64,000 bases of DNA from CAIKZJ01 sp964626015. Its GTDB lineage: Bacteria > Bacteroidota > Ignavibacteria > Tepidaquicellales > Tepidaquicellaceae. This document shows, one piece after another, positions 26,047-33,478 of the stretch. The notes beneath the pieces are model-generated. The model made no database searches and was not told the origin of the DNA. It saw only the letters and a list, made by a program, of their open reading frames with translations. The position numbers and the translations under genes are program-made. The first letter of the stretch is position 1, and the number at the start of each line of letters is the position of its first letter. The stretch lies in the NCBI GenBank assembly GCA_964626015.1, contig CAZVCC010000008.1, positions 11,538 through 75,537 of the forward strand, in the 5' to 3' direction.

Positions 26047-27776
26047 TTTAAGATAACCCCCTTTGCAATTCTGCCGTCAACTTTAATTATTAAAGGTTTT
26101 TTAAGTTTAATATGTTTAGTAAAGGTTAGTTCATGTTTGGTTTCTGAATCTAAAGTCCAAGACCAATCAATGTTTTCAACCCTATCAGATTTAATAGAGA
26201 AATATAGCACCTGAAAACTATTAATGTTATGAAAAAAGTGAGAACCCTGGCTTAGTTCAACATTAAAATTAGGTAGCATAGCTTCGATGATAACTTTAGC
26301 GTTTGAAATTTGCGCCCATTCAACGGGGATTCCCAGCCATTCATCGGAGCTTCCCCATCTGCCGAAACCGACTAAAAGATATTTACGGTTTTCCGTTTTC
26401 ATAATCTTGTTTATTGACTCAAGTTCCAGAGCAATATCTTTTGAGCAGGATATATCGAAAACTTCCGGTTTTAAAAATACAACATCATCTAAAAAGTCTA
26501 CCACGCCATTCCCAAGCACAAAGTTCGAATTAAAAAGTGATTCTGTAAACTCATGTTCCTCAATGTTCACTGTCTCGTTTGTAACGGTCATAGGTCTAAC
26601 CTGCAGAAAACCAAATCGAGGAAGGATTTTCCGATCATCACTAATATTGACAGCGAATTCAATCTCTACAGCAGCCTCCAAGGCTTCTTCGCTGACTTTC
26701 AATAATTTTTTAATCAGAGGATTTAATGAAATAATGTTCAGGTCGAGTATAGGATTGAAGTTTATTATTCTTGGTCCGTTTATGCTTATACTCGGTTTTA
26801 TTCTATCGGAGCCCGCATCATAAGTAGAGCATACAAGATCGAGTGTTCCGTCTATTTCTGCTTCATTAATATCTGTGTGTACCATATACTCTTCTTCGCT
26901 GACAGGGTCGTATAGGCATGATTTACTCATATTTACAGCCCAGAACTTTCTTTGAGTATTATCCATCAGGGCACGTATTGAACTAAACGGAGGTGATACA
27001 TTCGGGTAAGCGGGGGAGAACGTCCATGAAACGCTTCCGTCAACAATAGTTTTGCCAAGGCCAAGAGCAAGATTTACCACTCCCTCCTCTGGTTTGGACT
27101 TGCCCGTAGTGTAGAAATTATAAGAGCGTGCAACACCCGAAATCATGGGGTAGAATTTATCGCCGTATCTATTACCCACAACTTCCTGAATGATGACTGC
27201 CATCTTTTCGTCTTTGGGACGTTTATAAACGGAAGCCATGTAGTCTTTTGCTTTCTTAAAGAAAGTAGAGGCATAAACGAGTTTTACGGCTTCTATCAGA
27301 CGCTTAAACCTTGTATCTTCGTCGAGCTGGTTGTTGGAAATCATCTTAGTTGCATAAATACCCGCAAATGGTTCATCGACAGCGTCTTCGAACAAGCTGG
27401 AAGAGCGCACAGCCAAAGGAGTTGACAGATTTGAAACTATTGAGCGAAGGTCACCGACGAGATTAACGGGAAGCTCTGCTTTCTGGAACTTGTGTGCAAT
27501 GTAAGTATCGGAATCGTCTGAGTAAACAACGTCGTACAGGTTGTTTAATACCATGAATTCATCAAAGAAATCGGTAGCAATTACGACAAGCCGGGGAATG
27601 TTGACAACGAAATCTGTAAACTCCTTGATTTCGTTTTTTTCGAGAAGATGCTTTTTAATAAAAGCCAAGCCTTTAGCCTTAGCGCCAATAGAGCCATTGC
27701 CGATAATAGAGAAGTCATCGGCGTCAGCATCAAAAAACTTTCTTTGATATCTGGAGAAACTATGATAGTTACTCAT
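26043..27776 (-). CDS. PEP/pyruvate-binding (PPDK-N-like) domain protein, shorter paralogue
   Basis: A 577-residue protein from the ATG at 27776; a further in-frame ATG at 27794 would overlap the terminator stem and is less likely. It has the ATP-grasp elements of the PPDK N-terminal domain: GSIGAKAKGLAF, LAVRSSSLFEDAVDEPFAG, MAVIIQEVVGNRYG, VNLALGLGKTIVDG, and an acidic IEFA strand followed by FLQVRPM. The C-terminal ~110 residues (GFGRWGSSDEWLGIPVEW, QGSHFFHNI) match the larger neighbour and replace the phospho-His domain of real PPDKs. It probably works with the 1055-residue paralogue, since the genes overlap by 4 nt. Reaction unknown. Confidence 0.8.
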   Translation of the reverse strand: MSNYHSFSRYQRKFFDADADDFSIIGNGSIGAKAKGLAFIKKHLLEKNEIKEFTDFVVNIPRLVVIATDFFDEFMVLNNLYDVVYSDDSDTYIAHKFQKAELPVNLVGDLRSIVSNLSTPLAVRSSSLFEDAVDEPFAGIYATKMISNNQLDEDTRFKRLIEAVKLVYASTFFKKAKDYMASVYKRPKDEKMAVIIQEVVGNRYGDKFYPMISGVARSYNFYTTGKSKPEEGVVNLALGLGKTIVDGSVSWTFSPAYPNVSPPFSSIRALMDNTQRKFWAVNMSKSCLYDPVSEEEYMVHTDINEAEIDGTLDLVCSTYDAGSDRIKPSISINGPRIINFNPILDLNIISLNPLIKKLLKVSEEALEAAVEIEFAVNISDDRKILPRFGFLQVRPMTVTNETVNIEEHEFTESLFNSNFVLGNGVVDFLDDVVFLKPEVFDISCSKDIALELESINKIMKTENRKYLLVGFGRWGSSDEWLGIPVEWAQISNAKVIIEAMLPNFNVELSQGSHFFHNINSFQVLYFSIKSDRVENIDWSWTLDSETKHELTFTKHIKLKKPLIIKVDGRIAKGVILK

Positions 27777-27794
27777 AATAAAGTATATATACAA

Positions 27795-27826
27795 AAACTC
27801 CCGCTTATAAAAACGCGGGAGTTTTA
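27795..27826 (-). terminator. Rho-independent terminator after glutamate dehydrogenase 1
   Basis: Perfect 11-bp stem aaaactcccgc (27795-27805) and gcgggagtttt (27816-27826) with a 10-nt loop. Read on the minus strand the stem ends in a short T-run. It lies 15 nt downstream of the dehydrogenase stop codon and only 19 nt upstream of the next gene's ATG, so the PPDK-like pair either depends on read-through or has a promoter overlapping this element. Confidence 0.82.
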
Positions 27827-27841
27827 AAATTCTGAAACGGA

Positions 27842-29128
27842 TTAAATCCAGCCTCTATCTTTACAAGCATGAGCTACTCTGTCAATAGCAATGACGTAGG
27901 CAGCGTCTCTCATATAAAGCTTTTTCTTTCTGGAAAGTTCGCTGACAGCAAGGAAAGCAGCTGTCATCTTAAGGTCGAGTTTGCTTAAAACCTCTTCTTT
28001 TTCCCAGTAATAATTCATGTTGCACTGAACTTGTTCAAAATAGCTGCAAGTTACACCGCCTGCGTTTGCAAGGAAGTCCGGAATGACCATAATACCTTTT
28101 TGCTTTATAACAGCGTCGGCTTCGGGTGTTGTGGGACCGTTAGCTCCCTCAGCGATAACTTTAACCTTGTTGCTAATCTTTTTAATAGTTTCGCCAGTTA
28201 CTTGATTTTCAAGAGCACAAGGAAGAAGAATATCAACATCCTGTTCAATCCATGCATCTCCCGGAAGTACCTGATATCCGAGTCCTTTAGCTTTTTCCTT
28301 ATCTATACCGCCGAATTTATCAGTGATACTGAGAAGGGTGTTTCGGTCGATACCGTCTTTTTTAACGAAAGTATAAGATGTCTGATCTTCCTGATCCCAG
28401 CTAGAGACTGCAATAACCTTACCGCCGAGTTTAGTGTACAGATCTATAGCATACCGAGCAACGTTTCCAAAGCCCTGAACACTTGCAGTAGTGGATTTAG
28501 GGTCAATTTTCATTTCCTTTAAAGCTTCGCGGAGTGTGAAGATAACACCATAACCTGTAGCTTCAGTTCTGCCGAGTGAGCCGCCCATACCGACAGGTTT
28601 ACCAGTAATGAGTCCGGGGTATTTAGCACCGTTGATAGCTTCGAATTCATCGAGCATCCAAAGCATGTGCTGGGCGTTAGTCATAACGTCTGGAGCCGGA
28701 ACGTCTCTAAGCGGACCAATATCTTTAGAAATTTGTCTAACCCAGCCTCTGCAAATTTGCTCCTGTTCTCTCATACTCAGATTGTGCGGGTCGCAGATAA
28801 CGCCGCCTTTAGAGCCGCCGAGCGGAATATCAACAACAGCGCATTTCCATGTCATCCACATAGAGAGAGCTTTAACAGTATCAATAGTTTCCTGCGGGTG
28901 GAACCTAATGCCACCTTTACCGGGACCGCGAGCGTCGTTGTGCTGACAGCGAAAGCCTTTAAAAACTTTCGAGGTACCATCGTCCATTTTAATAGGAATA
29001 GAGAAGTGGTATTCTCTCATGGGGTTTCTTAATAAATCACGTGTAGCCTGATCAAGGTTTAAAATTTCAGCCACGTTGTCAAACTGTGACTGAGCCATTG
29101 CAAAAGCATTGAAATTTTTGGTTGCCAT
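27842..29128 (-). CDS. Glu/Leu/Phe/Val dehydrogenase family protein (glutamate dehydrogenase 1)
   Basis: A 428-residue dehydrogenase catalysing reversible oxidative deamination of glutamate. The substrate lysine region is GGIRFHP and KCAVVDIPLGGSKGG, with PAPDVMTN beyond it; the Rossmann motif is VQGFGNVARYA. After the second Rossmann strand the usual short SDSxG turn is replaced by a longer SSWDQEDQTSYTFVKKDGID, making cofactor specificity hard to predict. The start is an ATG with AAGGA eight nt upstream. It is a single transcription unit closed by a strong terminator. One of three paralogues in the window. Confidence 0.93.
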   Translation of the reverse strand: MATKNFNAFAMAQSQFDNVAEILNLDQATRDLLRNPMREYHFSIPIKMDDGTSKVFKGFRCQHNDARGPGKGGIRFHPQETIDTVKALSMWMTWKCAVVDIPLGGSKGGVICDPHNLSMREQEQICRGWVRQISKDIGPLRDVPAPDVMTNAQHMLWMLDEFEAINGAKYPGLITGKPVGMGGSLGRTEATGYGVIFTLREALKEMKIDPKSTTASVQGFGNVARYAIDLYTKLGGKVIAVSSWDQEDQTSYTFVKKDGIDRNTLLSITDKFGGIDKEKAKGLGYQVLPGDAWIEQDVDILLPCALENQVTGETIKKISNKVKVIAEGANGPTTPEADAVIKQKGIMVIPDFLANAGGVTCSYFEQVQCNMNYYWEKEEVLSKLDLKMTAAFLAVSELSRKKKLYMRDAAYVIAIDRVAHACKDRGWI

Positions 29129-29747
29129 TTTGTTAGTCCTTAAAATGTTTATATTGTAGAATTTTGTTTAAGTAGATGAATCAGATATATACAAATATAT
29201 CAAGATTAATTTGCATTTACAGTATAAAAATTAAGAACCTGTGATTTGTGAGTGAAAATCCGGGGAGAGAAAAGGAAGGAAAAGAAACTATGTTTTTACA
29301 TTATTGTGGTATGGTATAGAGCAAAGCAACGGCTAAATTAGGTACAAGTAGAGACAAATTAGAGCGAAATTAATGTGGAGATGAAGTGTGTTTAGAGTGG
29401 ATGTGGAGTGAAAAACAGATTAAATATGGGTTTTATTATATAATTTTCGGGATGTTTTTAGTAAATACTTATAAAAGAGCTAGGAAAAGACTGCGATTTT
29501 GAATCGTTATTAGCAATAACATAGTATTTAATTAATTCGTTCCAATATACAACAATTTTTTGTAATTGTCAAGAGACAATTTATTAAAAATTTTTCAATC
29601 AAAAAAAGAATGTTGGTGACCGAGCTGATTAAAGGGCGAAGAATGCATTAACAGTATTTTTACATTTCTACTATGATGCAATATGTATAAATTGCAATTT
29701 ATTAAATGAACGTAAAATCGGAATAATATAATTTTCCGATAAGGTTA
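29129..29747. other. Intergenic region between divergent genes, no gene seen
   Basis: A 619-bp A/T-rich gap between the minus-strand glutamate dehydrogenase and the plus-strand NicO-like gene, so both promoters should lie here. No coding region, tRNA or convincing riboswitch was seen. A small hairpin aattgtc/aaga/gacaatt is at 29564-29581. A purine-rich stretch around 29260-29410 has no recognisable structure. Confidence 0.55.
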
Positions 29748-30431
29748 ATGTTTAAAAATTACGGGAGACTTATAGAGTTGTTAGATTTATTTATTGGAAG
29801 TTTATTATTAAGTGTAACACATGCGTTGATACCGAATCACTGGTTTCCGATTGCGGCGGTAAGCAAATCAGAAAACTGGACAAAATTAGAAACGATGAAG
29901 GTGACAGTGCTGACGGGATTTTTGCATACGTTAAGTACTGTAATTATCGGAATATTAATTGGGTTCATTGGGTACAAGCTACAGCATGAGATTGAAGATG
30001 TGGCAACATATTACGCGCCGATAATATTAATAGGTCTGGGACTGTTTTTTATAATAAAGAATTTAAGGGATAAATCACACACACACTGCCACATCAATCC
30101 AGAGCAGATAAAACAGGCATCGAAGAAATCGAAGGCAGCAATTATTACTGCGTTAGGAACAATGATGTTTTTTTCGCCATGCATAGAGATAGAGGCGTAT
30201 TATTTCACGGCGGGACGTGAAGGCTGGGCGGGAATACTGATGCTTTCGTTTATTTATTTATTTGTAACGGTTGCTGTGATGATAGTAGTTGTGGAGCTGA
30301 GCAGAAAGAGTCTGAACGCATTAAACATGAAGCTTCATTTTCTTGAACATTACGAGAAATTAATTACAGGAATTATATTGATAATACTGGGGATTGTTTC
30401 ATTCCTACCTTTTTTAACTCATCATCATTAA
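29748..30431 (+). CDS. NicO/RcnA-like polytopic membrane protein, probable metal transporter
   Basis: A 227-residue inner-membrane protein with about six hydrophobic helices. The first helix carries HALIPNHWFPIAA, resembling the HxxxxPxHW signature of nickel/cobalt transporters (NicO, RcnA, UreH-like), and a later helix begins GFLHTLSTVIIG, a second conserved His. A loop with SHTHCH and a C-terminal THHH could bind metal. It probably moves a transition metal, direction and metal unknown; relatives annotated as sulfite exporter or HupE-like are alternatives. Followed after 6 nt by lhgO in the same direction, so likely an operon. Confidence 0.7.
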   Translation: MFKNYGRLIELLDLFIGSLLLSVTHALIPNHWFPIAAVSKSENWTKLETMKVTVLTGFLHTLSTVIIGILIGFIGYKLQHEIEDVATYYAPIILIGLGLFFIIKNLRDKSHTHCHINPEQIKQASKKSKAAIITALGTMMFFSPCIEIEAYYFTAGREGWAGILMLSFIYLFVTVAVMIVVVELSRKSLNALNMKLHFLEHYEKLITGIILIILGIVSFLPFLTHHH

Positions 30432-30437
30432 TTAACA

Positions 30438-31640
30438 ATGGATAGAAGATTTGATGTGATAATTGCGGGCGGCGGTATAGTCGGTCTTGCAACTGCATAT
30501 ACTATGTTGAAAAGAGATAGCGGTTTGAGGCTGTTATTGATTGAGAAGGAAGCCGGCGTTTCAAGGCATCAGACAGGAAACAACAGCGGGGTTATACACT
30601 CGGGGATTTATTACAAACCCGGAAGTTTAAAGGCAACGAACTGTATAAAGGGTTACAAAATGCTGCTTAATTTTTGCGATGAGAATGATGTACCTTATGA
30701 TATATGCGGGAAAGTGATTGTCGCGACGGATGAGACGGAGATACCCGCGATGATGACGCTGTATGAAAGAGGAAACGAGAACGGTTTAGATGGGCTGAAA
30801 ATACTTAGAGAGACAGAGCTGAAAGAGCTGGAGCCTTATGTAACGGGTGTTAAGGGGATATTCGTACCGCAGACGGGGATAATAGATTACAAGGTTGTTT
30901 CGAATAAAATTTACGAAAATATTTTAATGCTCGGGGGAAAAGTTATTTTTGAAGAAAGACTTACGATGATAAAAGAGCATGACGATTCGGTTGAGATAAG
31001 AACAAATAAGAATTATTACACTGCAAACAAACTGATAACGTGCTGCGGATTGCAGGCAGATAAGGCAGCGGGGCTTAACAATAGAAATTTAAGAATTAGA
31101 ATTATTCCATTCAGGGGAGAATATTATAAAATAAAGAAAGAGAAATCTTATCATGTAAAGAATTTAATTTATCCGGTGCCAGACCCGAACTTTCCATTTC
31201 TTGGCGTACATTATACAAGAAAGAAGAACGGAGAAATTGAAGCGGGACCGAATGCAGTGTTTGCGTTTAAGAGAGAGGGATATAAAAAGTTTGATGTCGA
31301 TTTTGGAGATTTGATAAACAGTTTATCGTGGAGAGGGTTTCAGAGGGTTGCGGGGAAGTTTATGAAGACGGGATTGATGGAGTACTACAGGTCGTTTTCA
31401 AAGCCAGCGTTTACGAGGGCACTGCAGAAGCTGACACCAACGATAACGGAAAGAGATTTAGAGGAGGGCGGTGCAGGAGTGAGGGCACAAGCGTGCGACA
31501 TAGACGGGAAGCTTGTTGATGACTTTTTGTTTATTGAGAACAAGAATGTACTGCATGTGTGTAATGCGCCGTCGCCAGCGGCGACGTCGTGTTTAGCGAT
31601 TGGGGAAGTGATAGCGGAGAGAATGAAGTATACGGAATAG
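30438..31640 (+). CDS. lhgO: L-2-hydroxyglutarate oxidase/dehydrogenase
   Basis: A 400-residue FAD enzyme of the DAO family that oxidises L-2-hydroxyglutarate to 2-oxoglutarate at the membrane, passing electrons to quinone. It has the N-terminal dinucleotide fold AGGGIVGLATAYTML, the family-typical RHQTGNNSGVIHSGIYY segment (about 43-60), and PETGI-like FVPQTGIIDYK. Length matches LhgO. A role in lysine/glutarate breakdown would fit the glutaryl-CoA dehydrogenase at 54 kb. The stop codon TAG lies inside the first unit (gaatagaacgcgg) of the downstream repeat island. Confidence 0.93.
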   Translation: MDRRFDVIIAGGGIVGLATAYTMLKRDSGLRLLLIEKEAGVSRHQTGNNSGVIHSGIYYKPGSLKATNCIKGYKMLLNFCDENDVPYDICGKVIVATDETEIPAMMTLYERGNENGLDGLKILRETELKELEPYVTGVKGIFVPQTGIIDYKVVSNKIYENILMLGGKVIFEERLTMIKEHDDSVEIRTNKNYYTANKLITCCGLQADKAAGLNNRNLRIRIIPFRGEYYKIKKEKSYHVKNLIYPVPDPNFPFLGVHYTRKKNGEIEAGPNAVFAFKREGYKKFDVDFGDLINSLSWRGFQRVAGKFMKTGLMEYYRSFSKPAFTRALQKLTPTITERDLEEGGAGVRAQACDIDGKLVDDFLFIENKNVLHVCNAPSPAATSCLAIGEVIAERMKYTE

Positions 31641-31958
31641 AACGCGGACGAGACAGAAATAGAAAGAACGCACACTGATTCTATTGAAGGATTATGATTT
31701 TCACTGATAGAGAATAGAAGTAGGGAATATATGATAGAACGCGAGATATGCTATAGAACGCGGATTTGCAAGGATAGAGACAGCAAGAACAAGAACGCAC
31801 ACTGATTTAGCTGATTGATTATGATTTTCACTGATAGAGAATATAAGCAGGGAATATATAATAGAACGCGGATTTGCAAGGATTATACGGATGGACGCGG
31901 ATTTAACAGCGAGGGCAAGAACGCACACTGATTTAGCTGATTGATTATGATTTTCACC

Positions 31959-31983
31959 CCTTCCCAAGCAGAGCTTGGGAAGG
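31959..31983. repeat. Hairpin copy 1 (ccttcccaagc / gcttgggaagg)
   Basis: Perfect 11-bp stem with the 3-nt loop aga. A second copy with the loop gga lies at 32031-32055. Neither is followed by a T-run, so they look like repeat-family hairpins rather than ordinary terminators, though they may still stop convergent transcription. Confidence 0.8.
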
Positions 31984-32030
31984 AGAATAAAAACGCACAC
32001 TGATTTTTTTGATTGATTATTGTTTTTACC

Positions 32031-32055
32031 CCTTCCCAAGCGGAGCTTGGGAAGG
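32031..32055. repeat. Hairpin copy 2 (ccttcccaagc / gcttgggaagg)
   Basis: Perfect 11-bp stem with the loop gga, differing from copy 1 in one loop base. It lies 25 nt downstream of the stop of the Cys/Met lyase gene on the minus strand. Confidence 0.8.
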
Positions 32056-32080
32056 AGGATAAACAATTAACTGATTTCTA

Positions 32081-33286
32081 TTATTTAATGATGTTTAGTT
32101 TTTTCATGCACTTCTTTATGCGGCTGAAGGTTTCGGGGATATCATTATCGAGACCAAAAGAGAATCTTATGAGACCTTTGCCGAGACCAATTTTCTTCTG
32201 CTCGTCTTCGGGAATTTCAGACGACGTACTATGGCTGGGCGAGCTAAACAGAGTTTTAAAATAGCCGAGTGATACTGCAAGGTAGCCTACCTTTTCGAGC
32301 TGCATCATTTCCATAAGATTGTTTGCTTTGACTTCATCGAGGAGGTCGATAGCAACGATACCGCCGAAGCCAAAACCTTTGTTCATCATTGATAACAAGG
32401 TGTTGTGTCCCTTATGATTTTTGAATCCGGGATAGTAAGTTTTAATGCCGAGTTTTTTAAACTGAGTTGCCATGTACATTGCATTGCCGCTGTGCTTTTG
32501 AAGGCGGAGGTGCAAAGAATGAAGATTCTTGAGAATGCTCGCTGCGCGTGTGCTATCGAGAACTGTACCAAGAAGCATCGAAGCACCGCTGTTGACATCG
32601 TTCAGTTTTGAAATAAAATCATGAGTAGAGCAGATACAGCCTGCGACACAATCGCTTGTACCGTTAATGTATTTTGTCATACTGTGAATAACGACATCGG
32701 CACCAAGCCTTGCGGGAGAGACAATCATAGGCGAAAAAGTATTATCGACTACGAGCTTAGCTTTTGCTGCTTTAGCAATTTTGGAAAGCTTTGGAATATC
32801 GGCTATTTCAAGGAGCGGATTGCTGATGGTTTCGCAGTAGATAACTTTAGTTTTCTTAGTTACAGCGCGTTTGACTTCAGCAAGATTTGTGATATCAACA
32901 AATTTTACTTTGATGTTAAACTTCGGAAGAAAATTTTTAAACAGAGCATAAGTACCGCCATAAATTGTATGACTGGAAATAATTTCATCTCCTGCATTAC
33001 AAAGCTGCATGATTGCACAGTTAATCGCACCCATACCCGAGGCCGTAACCTGTGCGGACTCAGTATCTTCGAACCGTGCCAGAGTATCAGAAAGATATTT
33101 ATTAATCGGATTCCAATGACGCGAATAGAGGAAGCAGCCCTCAATTTCGTGTTCAAAGATTTCTGACATTTTATCGGTAGAAAGAAACGTAAAAGTTGAA
33201 GAATCAGTTATTGACGGATTCACGTCACCAAACTCGCCAAACACAAGGAAATCATGAATGGCGACACTGGGATCAAATTTTTTCAT
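32081..33286 (-). CDS. Cys/Met metabolism PLP-dependent enzyme (methionine gamma-lyase-like)
   Basis: A 401-residue fold-type I PLP enzyme of the trans-sulfuration family. The cofactor Lys is in HSMTKYINGTSD, the phosphate-binding segment is ASGMGAINCAI, and VVDNTFSPM holds the Asp that pairs with the pyridine nitrogen. Candidates are methionine gamma-lyase, cystathionine gamma-synthase/lyase or O-acetylhomoserine sulfhydrylase; the motifs seen do not separate them. It is the last gene of the ptsI-to-lyase run, 27 nt after ccoS. A functional link to oxidase assembly is not evident. Confidence 0.88.
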   Translation of the reverse strand: MKKFDPSVAIHDFLVFGEFGDVNPSITDSSTFTFLSTDKMSEIFEHEIEGCFLYSRHWNPINKYLSDTLARFEDTESAQVTASGMGAINCAIMQLCNAGDEIISSHTIYGGTYALFKNFLPKFNIKVKFVDITNLAEVKRAVTKKTKVIYCETISNPLLEIADIPKLSKIAKAAKAKLVVDNTFSPMIVSPARLGADVVIHSMTKYINGTSDCVAGCICSTHDFISKLNDVNSGASMLLGTVLDSTRAASILKNLHSLHLRLQKHSGNAMYMATQFKKLGIKTYYPGFKNHKGHNTLLSMMNKGFGFGGIVAIDLLDEVKANNLMEMMQLEKVGYLAVSLGYFKTLFSSPSHSTSSEIPEDEQKKIGLGKGLIRFSFGLDNDIPETFSRIKKCMKKLNIIK

Positions 33287-33313
33287 AATCGTGTTATTTA
33301 AATATTTAAAGAA

Positions 33314-33478
33314 CTACTTGTTATTTTCCTCTTTTTTGTCGTCATCGTCGAACAGCATTCTAATAGACGGGGTGTATTTATCGTCGTACTGCCCTGATTT
33401 CACAGCCCACAAGAAAGCGGCTAAGAACCCAAGTGCGACGAGAACGCTTACGCCTATTAAGACAACAATGACAGACAT
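33314..33478 (-). CDS. ccoS: Cytochrome cbb3 oxidase maturation protein CcoS
   Basis: A 54-residue membrane protein. It begins MSVIVVLIGVSVLVALGF, a single membrane helix, then FLWAVKSGQYDD, the W-x-x-x-S/N-G-Q-[YF]-D-D signature of CcoS, and ends in an acidic and lysine-rich tail. CcoS is needed for cofactor insertion into cbb3-type oxidase. Its ATG overlaps the ccoI stop as TAATG, the usual ccoI-ccoS arrangement. The oxidase subunits themselves are not in the window. Confidence 0.93.
   Translation of the reverse strand: MSVIVVLIGVSVLVALGFLAAFLWAVKSGQYDDKYTPSIRMLFDDDDKKEENNK

Larger units (their letters stand above)
31637..32056. repeat. Intergenic repeat island with ~126-nt period and two hairpins
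   Basis: The phrase aagaacgcacactgatt occurs at 31664, 31791 and 31917, with a diverged copy at 31989. The spacing is 127, 126 and 72 nt. Each is followed by a variant of gattatgattttcac. The phrase atagaacgcgg occurs at 31637, 31753 and 31861. The units are similar but not identical. The island separates lhgO from the convergent Cys/Met lyase gene. It has no credible gene and is not a CRISPR array, because the intervening sequence is itself repeated. Confidence 0.88.

Noticed and set aside
29129..29747. tRNA, riboswitch or small-RNA gene in the large gap
   Set aside because: No cloverleaf, T-loop consensus or recognisable aptamer core was found on either strand.
31637..32056. CRISPR array
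   Set aside because: Repeats are degenerate and the intervening sequence is also repeated; no regular unique spacers and no cas genes in the window.
31701..32066. 121-codon minus-strand open frame across the 31.6-32.0 kb repeats
   Set aside because: Its translation is itself repetitive (the same LPKLCLGRG and NHNQSAKSVCV words recur), following the DNA repeats; no start context or family resemblance.
32621..33166. 181-codon plus-strand open frame opposite the Cys/Met lyase
   Set aside because: Fully antisense to a well-supported PLP enzyme and without recognisable motifs.
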